Positions 37,001 to 47,791 of a stretch of DNA of 64,000 bases are shown piece after piece (the stretch's first letter is position 1; each line of letters begins with the position of its first letter). The DNA is from Musa acuminata AAA Group (lineage: Eukaryota; Streptophyta; Magnoliopsida; Zingiberales; Musaceae), in NCBI RefSeq assembly GCF_036884655.1, contig NC_088357.1, positions 43,921,501-43,985,500 of the forward strand, read 5' to 3'. The position numbers and the translations under genes are program-made. The notes under the pieces were generated by a model, which was not told the DNA's origin, did not search any database, and worked only from the letters and a program-made list of their open reading frames with translations.

Positions 37001-39800
37001 CCCCACTGACGGAGTTGCTGAAGAAGGAGCAGCCTTGGAAGTGGTCTGACAAATGTGAGATAGCATTCCAAGATCTGAAGGCTGCTGTTCTAGAAGAACC
37101 AGTGCTCAAATTGCCAAACTATGGAGAGCCCTTTGAAGTCCATACAGATGCTTCGGACTTTGCTATTGGTGGAGTACTCATGCAAGAAGGTCATCCGGTG
37201 GCCTACGAGAGCCGCAAACTCAACGAGACCGAGAGGCGGTATCCAGTGCATGAGAAGGAGATGACAGCGGTGATCCACTACCTACGAGTTTGGCGACACT
37301 ACCTCCTCGGGTCGCGATTTGTACTGAGGACAGACAACATCGCCCTGAGCTATTTCCAAACTTAGAAGAAGCTCTCCTCAAAGCAGGCCTGGTGGTAGGA
37401 CTTCCTGACTGAATTTGATATGGCAATGGAATACAAGCCCGGGAAGGCGAATGTCGTGGCCGATGCGCTTAGTCGAAAAGTGGAATGCGTGAATGCTGCA
37501 CAACTGGAGGGCAGAGGCCAAGCAAGTCAGTTACTCCAACTTCCTTTCCCGAATCAGAGATGGACTGTATAGTGATCCCCAAGCAGTTATCCTGATGCAG
37601 CTCATCAAAGAAGGCAAGGCACGACGATTTTGGGTCCAGGAGGGACTTGTTTACACAAAAGGGAATAGGGTTTATGTTCCCCGAGTGGACAATTTAAGGC
37701 GTGAACTCTTAAAAGAGTGTCACGATTCCCTTTGGGCTAGACACCCCGGCATTCACAGAACGTTGGCTCTTGTGGAGAGGGCCTTTTACTGGCCAAAGAT
37801 GGGGATTGATGTGGAGGAGTATGTTCGAACATGCCTTACTTGCCAACAAGACAAGGTGGAGCAGCGGAAGCCGGTGGGGCTTTTGGAGCCGTTGCCCGTT
37901 CCAGAAAGGCCATGGGAGAGCATTTCCTTGGACTTCATATCAAGCTTGCCACCTGTATGGGGACTCGGATCGATACTCGTAGTGGTCGATCGGTTTTCAA
38001 AGTATGCAACTTTCATTGCTGCTCCCCTACACTGTTCAGCAGAAGAGGCGGTCAGACTGATGATGAAGGATGTAGTGAAGTATTGGGGAGTCCCGCACAA
38101 TATCATTAGTGATCGAGACGCTCGGTTTCTGGGACGATTCTGGACCGAGCTATTCAAATTGTTGAGGTTAAAGTTATACTTCTCTACAAGCCTCCACCCC
38201 CAGACGGATAGTCAGATTGAAAGAATAAACTCGCTCTTAGAGCAATATCTCCGGCACTACGTGAGTGCCAATCAACGAGATTGGGTGAAGCTGTTGGACA
38301 TTGCCCAATTCTCCTACAACTTGCAGCGGAGCTCTGCGTCCAACAAGAGCCTCTTCGAAATTATCACAGGACAACAACCGTCGACTCCGCACACCATGGC
38401 AATTGGGTATACTGGAAGTAGTCCTTCAGCCTATCATTTCGTAAAGGAGTGGCATCGAAATGCAAATATTGCGCGGGCTTACTTGGAGAAGGCGGCAAAG
38501 AGGATGAAGAAGTGGGCCGACTTGGGAAGGCGACCGCAAGAGTTCAAAGTTGGCGATTTGGTGTTGGTAAAGCTCCAACCAGCATCACTCCAATTCTTCA
38601 GGAATATAGTTCACAAAGGATTGGTGCGTAAGTATGAAGGGCCCTTCCCAATTATCAGCAGGGCAGGCAATGTTTCTTACAAGTTGCAACTGCCGACGTG
38701 GTTCAAAATTCACAACGTTCTTCACGCCAGCAACCTAAAGGCCTACCATTCGGATCCGCAAGACGCTTCCCGAAGTGTTCCAACTTGTCTACCCCCCATC
38801 ACAGCCTCCTATGAGAAGCGAGTGGAAACTATTCTGGCGGATCGCAAGATAAAGCTACCCAACGGAGCGGAGCAGACAGAGTACTTGGTGAAGTGGCGAA
38901 AGCTTCCCCGAACTGAAGCCAGTTGGGAGCCTGAAGACGCCCTACGACATGAAGAAGAAGTCATCAACAACTACCAACAAGCGTCGACGAGGGCGTCGAC
39001 AGTTTAAGTGGGGGAGAATGTCACGAACGGTCGTCGCGCACCCGCAATAACTCCGTTCAACGAACCGTTCGTCGCTCACACCCGCATGTACAGCTGCTTG
39101 ATGGCATGTTTTCTTATGGTTTTGGGTCATTTTGCTTGTAAATATGTAAGTTCGAACAAGCTACAGCGTTGCAAAGCGACCGCTCACCGAACCGAGCAAA
39201 ACAGCCCCAAAACAGCTCCGCTTTCGCGTGCCGCGGGAGGTGAGCGGAGAGCTGCCTTCGCTCACCAAAATATCAGCCATCTCAGACCCCAGGAACCCCC
39301 CGGGTGGCACATGGCTGGATGGGGCTTCGGTTATATACCGGGCGTTGAACACTCTTTCGCAAGTTCGCACGTGACCTTTACGGGAACTTGGTTTTGCGCC
39401 CGGGACCAGGTGAGCGGCTGTTTGTGGGCTTGCAGCTGTTCGTTCATCCTTAAAAGCCTTGTTTTTCTCCCTCTCCCTCTTTTCTCTTGTGCACACAGTG
39501 TGTTCGTCGAATTGCTTGTAAAGCTTTCCTTTTCGCGAGACTTCGGGACTTGTCCGTTGCTCGTTCTTTCGAACTAACTTCTTTCTCTTTTACAGGTCCT
39601 TCGGGACCTGCGAGAGGTTACAAAGTGGGCTAATCCTTGCGGAGCAAGATCGCAAGGGCGAAGCGCGACTTAGGCAACGCAAGCTAAGTTCGCGTCTTTG
39701 CCGCAAGGGTGACTCGCGACTTAGGCAACGCAAGCTAAGTTCGCGTCTTTGACCGCAAGGGTGCCTCACGCCTTAGGCAATTCCAGCTAAGGTCGTGACA
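34030..39800 (+). mobile_element. Ty3/gypsy chromovirus, nested, with truncated 5' LTR
   Basis: Internal region 34179-39018 with a 782-bp 3' LTR (39019-39800, TGTCACGAACGG...GGTCGTGACA). Only the last ~150 bp of the 5' LTR remain (34030-34178); the rest is replaced by the mosaic before it. A primer binding site TGGTATCAGAGC is at 34182-34193 and a polypurine tract GTGGGGGAGAA precedes the 3' LTR. The 3' LTR has a TATATA box near 39333 and a three-fold ~53-bp repeat (CGCAAGGG...GACTTAGGC) at its end. Because the left end is lost, no target duplication can be checked. Lineage may be Galadriel/monkey-like, by the chromodomain, but that is tentative. Confidence 0.9.
34240..39007 (+). pseudogene. 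Gypsy gag-pol polyprotein with chromodomain, inactivated
   Basis: Domains in order: gag (about 34750-35250), zinc knuckle near 35385 (YFLCGGPHMVREC, first Cys replaced by Tyr), aspartic protease with MVDTGATHNF near 35690, reverse transcriptase with FSKLDLRSGYWQV, MPFGLTNTPATF and YLDD at 36700-36711, RNase H (HTDASDFAIGGVL), integrase zinc region and core (SLDFIS, SDRDARF, IERINSLLEQ), and a C-terminal chromodomain (YLVKWRKLP, ASWEPED). Breaks: in-frame TAG at 34900, 37363 and 37396, and a frameshift near 37490-37540, after which the integrase frame (37493-39007) is open. The stops look like C-to-T or G-to-A changes in CAG or TGG codons. Confidence 0.92.
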
Positions 39801-41673
39801 ATGTGATGAAATGCTACAATTGATAAACACTTGAAATGCAATCCTCTATCTTATTGATTTTTTAATAAATCTATGCTTGTCATATATGAATTTATTGAAT
39901 GTAATTTTGAGGATGATTTCAGATTTGACAAATGCTTCATTCGTATTTACGACATAAGATACACTTTAAATATGAATCATGCTTCAATCATGTTAAATGC
40001 TTCAATCATTTTCTATCTCTAGAGTTCTCGATTTTGATGAAATACAAGTGATAAATTTATTTATGATATCTTGTAAATTATTTGAATTATGAATGAGTTT
40101 TTATGATGTGTTAAAAGAATCACTTAAAAATAAAATGCTTTTCCCATCTTATCGAGATTAATGCATGATATTGTGTGAATCTCGAAATTGATTTTGATAA
40201 AATAGTAATAACGTTATTCATGTTATGAATCTCAAAAATGATAATATGCTTCATGTGATAATATGAATACATGAAACACTTATGATATGATTTTTATACA
40301 ATTCCGTGTATTCATAAAATATTTATCTCCTCATCCAATAACTCTTCTTGATATTCCTTATGAGATGAAATGAAATAATGCATGAAATACAAATGAGGAG
40401 TTATTGATCATGCATGGTAGGATATAATTTGACAAAATTGATACCATCATGATATGAAACATTTATGATTTGCAATTATGCATGCAATACTTGTGCTTTC
40501 TAATTATGATGTGATGTATTGCATATGATGTAAATCATGATTTAAAATGCTATGAGTGCTAAGTTACACATTTTGAGAAGAAATTGCTATATTGAAACAT
40601 TAATGTAATTATGAATGATGATATGATATTATGCATATAATACTTCAACTTATGATAATTATGCATGCAATGATAAAATATTCATGATGAAAAATTGTCT
40701 TGACATTCATAACTTGATTATTCATCCTTTGTCATGATTTTGAAATCGTTGTAAAAGGAAAAAGAACTACAAAACTATATTTTTCCTTTCTTTTTGACAA
40801 TGACAAAGGGGGAGATAGCTAGCTTGCACAAGTCAAGAAGATGCAAAAACTTGATTGCTAGCTTGCCTATCGTAAGTAGCAAAGATTGCTAACTTGCTTA
40901 TTTCAAGAAGCAAAAGTTGTCTTCTTGAACATCACTATCTTGAATATCTCAAGAAGCAAGACTTTCAACCTGCACATTACAATAGGAAGCAATAATCATG
41001 AGCCTACACAAGAAAGTTATCTTGCATTTGCTTTCGAAGTTTTTGCTAGCTTGTATATTGTGAAACTTGTATATCGTAAAAATTGCTAGCTTGTAGTCTA
41101 AAGAGAAGCGAAAAGTTGCTATCTCAAAAGAAGCAAATGTGCTATCTTGCCTATCTCAAGAGGCAAAAATGCTAACTTGCACATCTAGCAAAACTTGACA
41201 AATTTGCATATCTCAAGAAGCAAGAGTTGCTTTCTTGAACATCTCAAAACTGCTAGCTTGCATGTTCTAAAAGTGCTATCTTGTATGCTGTAAAACTTGC
41301 ATATCTAAAACTTGATAGCCTGAATATTCTAAGCATGATGTAACATTTGCTAAAATTTTCTGGCTTCAAAACTGCATGATGATAAAACTTGATAATATGT
41401 TTTTCATGCAATGAGTTAAACCATATCACAAACACTTGATTGTGGTACTTCTCCTTTTTGTTGATGACAAAGGGGGAGAAGTATGTTTTGATGACATGAC
41501 ATGTTATGCATAAGTTTATGCATAAGTTCATGATAAATATTGCAATGACTTGAATTCAGTTTGAATTCAAGGTTCTATCAATATGACATATTGATAGGGG
41601 GAGTTTGTTTAAACTCCGGGAGTTAAGTTTAACTCCGTCATCAAATGGTTGTCATCATCAAAAAGGGGGAGAT
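39801..41673 (+). other. 3' internal region of the outer element with reiterated polypurine motifs
   Basis: AT-rich, non-coding. Its last part is a loose tandem repeat of GCTAGCTTGCATATCTCAAG-like units. ACAAAGGGGGAGA-type motifs occur near 40803 and 41467, GATAGGGGGAGT near 41594, and the true polypurine tract AAAAAGGGGGAGAT abuts the 3' LTR. The same order is seen in the second family member at 55693-57994. Confidence 0.8.
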
Positions 41674-43972
41674 TGTTGAATCTCGTATTTTGATGATGAA
41701 ACTACTTGATATATATTTATGATTTAATCTGCGTTTTGAGTGACGCAGGATGCTTCGATCAGGATGAGACAATTAAAGCAGGAAAATCATGTTGTGCCGA
41801 AGGAACATGTCAGAAGATTGGACGTCAGGCCGGTGGATCGGTCGACGTATCGACAGAAGGCTTTGGGCCGTGGACTCGGGCATCGGGCCAAGAAGAGCGG
41901 GTATTGTGCCAAGGATATCGGAGTTGCGGAGTCAACTGGCCGATTGGGCAATAGGCTATAGGAGAGGACGATGCGCCGAAGAATCGGACGAAGCGTCGAG
42001 GGACCAATGACAAGTCGGACAACTTGGTTAATTGCTTAGGATTAATTGTCTCAATCGAAGTTTTGCTTTAAGTGTGCAGGATTAACTACGATGAAAGTTA
42101 GACAAGCAGCAGGAGTTACGCCAGAGTCAAGTTTATGATCACGTTGGGAGTTCGAGAGTTCGACGGAAGTTCGGACGGTTGTCGGAGGTTCTACGGGAAC
42201 AGATCCGAGAAGTCCAGAAGCTTGCCAAGCGAAGCTCGTCGGAACTCGCCAAGTGGATCGTCGCAAGTCCAAGAGTTTGTCGGAAGTCCGCAGGAGCATC
42301 ACCGAGGGTTCATCGGATGATCGACGGAAGTTCGCCGGAAACTCGCCGGAAGAAGCGAGTGACGCACCAAAGCAAAGCTGTAGAAATTGTCTTAGATTTA
42401 ATCGTAGTTAGCACATTGATTAAGTTGGAAATGAGAGGTGATCCCATTAGCTTAATCTTGGGGCAATTGGGCCCCTGAAAAATCGAAATTGGGCCGAATG
42501 GAGCTACCCATTCGGACCCTGATTGCACCAGGAGGTGCAACCGCCCCATCCAGGAGGTGGCACCGCCTGGGCTAAGTCTCCCAGCGAGACTGGGCGGTGC
42601 AACCACCCCAGCCAGGAGGTGGCACCGCCTGAGCTCAGTCTCCGAGCGAGACTGGGCGGTGCAACCTCCCCTGACAAGAGGTAGCACCGCTTGAGCTCGG
42701 TCTTCGAGCTCTGGCAGAGAGGTGCAACCGCCTCAGTCAGGAGGTGGCACCGCCTGGGGCTCAGTCTCCGAGCCAGACTCAGGCGGTGCAATCGCCCCTG
42801 ATAGAGAGGTGCAACCGCCTGGGCTCAGTCTTCGAGCTCTGCCAGGCGATGCAACCTCTCCAGTAAGGAGGTGCAACCGCCTGATCCCGGAATTCCGGGA
42901 TTTGATCGTTTTGAGCTCCAAATTTGAACTGGGTTGGGGCCTATAAATACCCCACCCATTCAGCACTGAAAAGACACAGACCTACACCGAAATCTTGATC
43001 TTTTCTGTGATTCTAAGAGCTCAAAATTATTGTAAAGCCTTTAAGATCTCCTCCTTCTGTTCTTCAAAGTCTTGAGTTGTAAAGAGAGGAGAGAAAGGTT
43101 CTGTGAGGGTTGTCTCCTGATCCCGTCAAAAGGAGTGAAACTGTAAAAGGGCAGTTGGCCTTCGCCTATTGAAGGAAGGCCTCTAGTTGACGTCGGTGAC
43201 CTCGTCGATGGAGGAAGCCAAAAGTGGAGTAGGTCAAGGCTGACCGAACCACTCTAAATCTCGGTTTGAATTTACTTTGAGCACTTTATCACTTCTGCAA
43301 ACCTCCTAAATATCTACTGCCTTCTGCGCTTTTACGAACGAGCTTCTAAGTTCGGATCTTTCTGAATCTGCGTTTAGACGTAAATCGGCGTTTTCGTACA
43401 ATCATTACATTACAGTTTACGTTTACGTTTTGATTCCATTTATAACTGCAAACTGCCTTCTGCGCTTTTACGAACGAGTTTCTAAGTTCAGATCTTTCCA
43501 AACTGCGTTTAGACGCAAACTGCGTTTAGACGTAAAACTGCGTTTAGACGTAAACTGCGCTTAGACGCAAACTGCGCTTAGACGCAATCTGAGCTTAGAC
43601 GCAAACTGCGCTTAGACGCAATCTGAGCTTAGACGCAAACTACATTTAGATGCAAACTGCATTTAGACGCAAACTACGTAAACTGCGCTTAGACGCAAAC
43701 TGCGTTTAGACGTAAACTACGTTTACACGTAAAATGCGTTTAGACGCAAACTGCGTTTAGACGTAAAATACATTTAGACATAAAACTGCATTTGGACGCA
43801 AACTGCGTTTAGACGTAAACAACGTTTAGACGTAAACTGCGCTTAATCTTAAAATCGGCTTTTACATCGAAATCGTTTTTATCGAACGAACACAGCTTTC
43901 GGTTTTAATCTTAGAAAGATTTCCGCTGCACTAATTCACCCCCCCCCCCTCTTAGTGCTCTCGATCCTAACA
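41674..43972 (+). repeat. 3' LTR of the outer element
   Basis: Same structure as the 5' LTR but about 80 bp longer, mostly from one extra unit of the GC-rich palindrome array (42530-42900). TATAAATA is at 42942-42949. The C-run near the end is about 10 instead of 20. Confidence 0.9.
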
Positions 43973-43999
43973 GGTCGTACATGGCCATAGGAGTTAGAT

Positions 44000-44844
44000 C
44001 GACTCGGTTTTGCATATTAACTTGACTCATGTCAGACTTTGATTAGACTTTTCTTAATAAATTAAATTTTAATATTTTAAATTATTAAGGAGTAACTTAA
44101 ATTCATAAATTAAAAAATTTAAATTCATGATCTTAAATTTAAAACTAGTTAAATCATATAAATTCACATATAATTCTTGAAACATAGATATATCTAATTA
44201 AATAAATTAAAAATATTATATTAATACAAAAATAAAAATTTTAATAATTAAATTAATTTTAAAATTTACTTAAGCTTAAAAGATTATTATAAGTCAAATA
44301 ATCATTCTAATATCACAAATCAATTATCATTATTTATTAATCAAAATATTTTAAAATTAAAATATTATTGTGCATCATAAAGTTATAACAATCTAAATAT
44401 CAAAGATTTCAAAACATGAATTTAAAGTTGATTAGAAAAAAATAAAAGATGCTTCGAGGAATACTCTCCTCAATCCTTTTCGCTTGGTGAGGACCCTCCT
44501 TTATATAGGAGAAAATAAATTCTCCTCGAAAGGTAAATACTAATTTAATTTTTATTTTTTAATTTATTTTTATTTTACTTTCACACACAAATATAAAAAT
44601 AAAATATAAATTATTTACTTCCTAAAAGTCATATCACTCGTTAAGAAATAAATTAATTAATAATTTAATTGATTGATAAAATTTCTAACTTGTTTTCATG
44701 ATTAAGAAAATCAATCTTAATCATTTCCTTAATCATACTATACAAACAATAAAATTAATAATTTAAATAATATAATATATTATTTATAGTAATTAACTTA
44801 CGTTAAGAGAGAAAATGATTGATGATTACACTTGTCAACATAGG
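44000..44844. other. AT-rich intergenic DNA
   Basis: After the remnant of the 24-bp minisatellite the sequence is strongly AT-rich with no recognised gene or element. Confidence 0.5.
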
Positions 44845-45041
44845 AAAGCCAAAGAACGCCCAATTCTACAAAAGGCTTTGCAGGATGATAGTATATGAGT
44901 TGCAACTACAGATTCTTCTGGACATAGGATGCCAGCAGTAGGTTGTAACCCTCAGAAGGTTTTTGAAACAGGTGATTCATTTTTAGCTGGAAATTTGTCA
45001 TTTACAAGGGCAAGAACTTCTTTAGAAGGATCTGCTCCTGT
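44845..45041 (+). pseudogene. Possible captured exon of an unidentified gene
   Basis: One frame reads QHRKAKERPILQKALQDDSI, a stop, then VATTDSSGHRMPAVG, QKVFETGDSFLAGNLSFTRA and TSLEGSAP, ending at GCTCCT|GTAAGC, a good splice donor. The composition is protein-like in otherwise AT-rich DNA. I do not recognise the family. The in-frame TGA near 44896 shows it is broken or that the exon starts after it. Confidence 0.4.
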
Positions 45042-45106
45042 AAGCCACATGTTACAATGCACGATATATTGTGTGTGATAGGATATTATTTCAAGATAGT
45101 CTCCAT

Positions 45107-45776
45107 GACTAGTTTATTTTTTGTTATATTTGGGTATCTTGATTATTTTTCTTTAATTAGGCATCACTAATGTTCAATGATGCATCTAGAATCTGATCTA
45201 GCCATTTATCTACATTTTGATTGGAAAAATCCTTTTTCCTGACTAGTTTAATTTTTTTTTTATATTTGATTATCTTGATTATTATTTTTTAATTAAGCAT
45301 CATTAATGTTCAATGCTGTATCTGATCTGATCTAGCCATTCACCTACTTTTTGATTGGACAAATCTTTTTTCCTGACTAATTTGTTTTTTTGTTATATTT
45401 GGTTATCTTGTTTATTTTACTTTAATTAAGCATCATTAATGTTCAATGCTGTATCTGATCTGATCTAGCCATTCATCTACTTTTTGATTGGATAAATCTT
45501 TTTTCCTGACTAGTTTGTTTTTTGTTATATTTGGTTATCTTGATTATTTTTCTTTAATTAAGCATCATTAATGTTCAATGCTGTATCTAATCTGATCTAG
45601 CCATTCACTTACTTTTTGATTGGACAAATCATTTTTTTCTGACTAGTTTGTTTTTTTTGTTATATTTGATTATCTTGATTATTTTTCTTTAATTAGGCAT
45701 CATTAATATTCAATGCTGTATCTAAGATCTGATCTAGCCATTCACCTACTTTTTGATTGGGCAAATATTTTTCCTT
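45107..45776. repeat. Tandem array, five units of ~133 bp
   Basis: Units begin GACTAGTTTGTTTTTT at 45107, 45241, 45375, 45508 and 45641 and contain AAGCATCATTAATGTTCAAT and TGATCTAGCCATTCACCTAC. Units 2-5 are more alike than unit 1. Immediately beyond lies the first captured gene piece. Confidence 0.9.
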
Positions 45777-45825
45777 TCAGGTCTACAATTCGATGAAATG
45801 TGAATTGGACTGTACACATTTTCCG

Positions 45826-46195
45826 ACGATGCAAGAACAATAACAAGAATGATTAACAAACAATGATGATGTGGTGAACCAAACCTCGACTCCTCGGTAT
45901 CAGTTATCCATGTCCAACAAATCACAACAGTCTGCAGGTCGAAGAGAACAAGGAAATCAACTCCAACATTTCTACTTCCGATTCGAGGGCAAAATGTAAT
46001 CGAGAACTCATCGGAAACCCAAAACGGATTTGCATACCGAGCTCCCTTTAGGAGGTTGGGTGTCGCCGGCATCGGAATCTTGGGCCCACACGAGCTTCAA
46101 TCGGCATCTTCTCCTCCTCTGTAAGGGGAAGGAGAGGGAGAGGAACGAGATGGAGGGAGGAGCGGCGGAGGAGAAGAAAGGGGAGGGAGAGGAGG
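45826..46195 (-). pseudogene. Second copy of exon 1 and part of intron 1 of the DUF760 gene
   Basis: Aligns base by base with about 20841-21205 of the intact DUF760 gene, in the same orientation, with small indels. The exon 1 end and its donor (AGCTCG|GTATGC) are kept. The N-terminal coding part is cut off: homology ends around codon 18-20 of the real exon where 11S globulin sequence begins. No ATG start of the original is left and later exons are absent. Confidence 0.88.
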
Positions 46196-46197
46196 GC

Positions 46198-46386
46198 ACG
46201 CGTCGGGTGAGCTCAAGGGCGCTTAGCTTCTCGATTCTGCATTGGCTCACGCGGCTGTAGTGACGCGCACTCATCCATGGTTCACCTAACTCTCTGCTGG
46301 CCCAAGCCAAGTTGGGCTGGAGAGTTGTGGCAGAGGAGGAGCACCCAAAGAGAGAAAGAGAGGACAATGGAAAGGGTGGTGGCCAT
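46198..46386 (-). pseudogene. 5' fragment of an 11S globulin (legumin-type) seed storage gene
   Basis: The minus strand from ATG 46386 encodes a signal peptide, MATTLSIVLSFSLWVLLLCH, then NSPAQLGLGQQ, and stops at 46282 after 34 residues. In another frame it continues as GEPWMSARHYSRVSQCRIEK and LSALELTRRV, the conserved N-terminal motif of 11S globulins around the first disulfide cysteine. So a small indel between GQQ and GEPW breaks the frame. Sequence then switches abruptly at about 46197 to the DUF760 exon copy. The remaining ~95% of the storage protein gene is missing. Confidence 0.8.
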
Positions 46387-46545
46387 GGCTTTGTGTTCTG
46401 CAGAAGGAACGAGGCGAGAGTGATGAAGGGGAGTGTAGAAGTGGGAGGATATTTATAATGGGTTCATTCGAGAGTTGTGTGGAGTTGGGTTGCATGGCCA
46501 CGAGATTTCCCATCGCCTCTAGTGTCACCGCATGCATACGATTGG
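46387..46545 (-). promoter_or_regulatory. Captured 11S globulin promoter with TATA and RY element
   Basis: Read on the minus strand, TATAAATAT (46457-46449) lies about 63 bp before the ATG. An RY-type ATGCATGC element (46537-46530) lies about 75 bp further upstream. RY motifs are binding sites of seed B3 regulators (ABI3/FUS3 type) and typical of storage protein promoters. Whether it still drives transcription toward the DUF760 exon copy is unknown. Confidence 0.6.
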
Positions 46546-46659
46546 TTTGATGGGGAAGCGCAGATGCTTGGGTTTGGTAGGAACGAGACGATTTCGGTTG
46601 GGATCCCAACTGCATGCTGCGAAGAACATGTGCAGCGGAACGGGACGGTTGCCGCTGGG

Positions 46660-47791
46660 AACCCAACTGCTTGCTGCGAAGAACCCTTCTCTCCTCCTCC
46701 CTCCCCCCTACCGCTATCGCTGACGACGTCCCCTCGGTTTCCCCTCCCCCCTCGTCGTCTCCCGTTCAGCTGGAGGCTGCATCCAAGCCCGCTCCCCCCT
46801 CCTTCTCCCACTCCCTCCTCACCGCCCCGCGGCCGCAGGCCTCGCCTGACCTCCCCGATGGCTCCCAGTGGCGCTACAGCGAGTTCCTTAATGCCGTCAA
46901 GAGGGGCAAGGTCGAGCGCGTCCGGTTCAGCAAGGACGGCGGCGTGCTCCAGCTCACGGCCGTTGACGGTCGCCGGGCCGCCGTCGTCGTCCCCAACGAC
47001 CCTGACCTAATCGACATCCTGGCGATGAACGGTTTGGAAATCTCCGTCTCGGAGGGGGACGGCGGCAATGGCCTGTTCAATCTCATCGGGAACCTCCTCT
47101 TCCCGTTCCTCGCCATCGCCGTCCAGTTCTTCCTATTCCGCTGGGCCCAGAGCGGGCCCTGTGGCGGCCCGGGTGGGCTCGGCGGGCCTATGGACTTCGG
47201 ACGGTCCAAATCCAAGTTCCAGGGGATCCCCAAGACCGGCGTCACCTTCGCCGATGTCGCCGGGGCCGACCAGGCCAAGCTCGAGCTGCAGGAAGTGGTG
47301 GACTTCCTGAAGAACCCGGACAAGTACACGGCTCTGGGGGCGAAGATCCCCAAAGGTTGCCTCTTGGTGGGCCCACCCGGCACCGGCAAAACGCTGCTGG
47401 CCCGAGCGGTGGCGGGAGAGGCTGGCGTGCCCTTCTTCTCGTGCGCGGCGTCCGAATTCGTGGAGCTGTTCGTGGGTATGGGGGCGTCGAGGGTCCGGGA
47501 TTTGTTCGAGAAAGCGAAGGCCAAGGCACCTTGCATTGTGTTCATCGATGAAATTGATGCGGTGGGAAGGCAGAGAGGGGCCGGGCTTGGCGGTGGCAAC
47601 GATGAGAGGGAGCAGACCATCAATCAGCTCTTGACAGAGATGGATGGCTTCTCTGGGACAGTGGGGTGATTGTTTTGGCATCGACCAACAGGCCGGACGT
47701 GCTTGATTCGGCACTGCTACGGCCTGGAAGCTTCGACCGGCAAGTCACAGTGGATAGGTCTGATGTAGCTGGCAGGGTAAAGATCCTACAG
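46660..47791 (+). pseudogene. Exon 1 of a plastid FtsH1/FtsH5-type protease, broken
   Basis: Encodes the end of a transit region, then [38 protein letters not shown], a membrane segment, the AAA module with Walker A GPPGTGKT (about 47368-47391), [16 protein letters not shown], and [18 protein letters not shown]. This wording is that of thylakoid FtsH1/5 (VAR1 type) rather than FtsH2/8. One base is missing near 47657 (GGGACAGTGGGG for a GNSG codon run), giving a stop at 47666. After it, the original frame resumes with [20 protein letters not shown] and reaches a donor at 47791. The arginine finger motif PGRFDRQ reads PGSFDRQ. The zinc protease half (HEAGH) and later exons are absent from the window, so it cannot work. 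Junction with 11S globulin promoter DNA is at about 46560-46660. Confidence 0.9.

Larger units (their letters stand above)
29695..43972 (+). mobile_element. 14.3-kb LTR retroelement with copia-type gag, no copia pol, and nested insertions
   Basis: The element starts TGTTGAATCTCG and ends CGATCCTAACA and is flanked by GGTCG on both sides (29690-29694 and 43973-43977), a 5-bp target duplication. It has LTRs of 2219 bp (29695-31913) and 2299 bp (41674-43972), a primer binding site, a gag fragment, an AT-rich 3' region and a polypurine tract. Copia protease, integrase and reverse transcriptase are absent. The middle, 32764-39800, is filled with other LTR elements. The two LTRs differ by only a few percent in the parts I compared, so the insertion is fairly young. 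Confidence 0.9.

Noticed and set aside
39008..39577. 189-codon frame after the gypsy integrase
   Set aside because: It starts in the polypurine tract and runs through the 3' LTR; the polyprotein ends at 39007.
46874..47714. Minus-strand frames opposite the FtsH exon
   Set aside because: Shadows of a GC-rich coding exon with clear AAA motifs on the plus strand.
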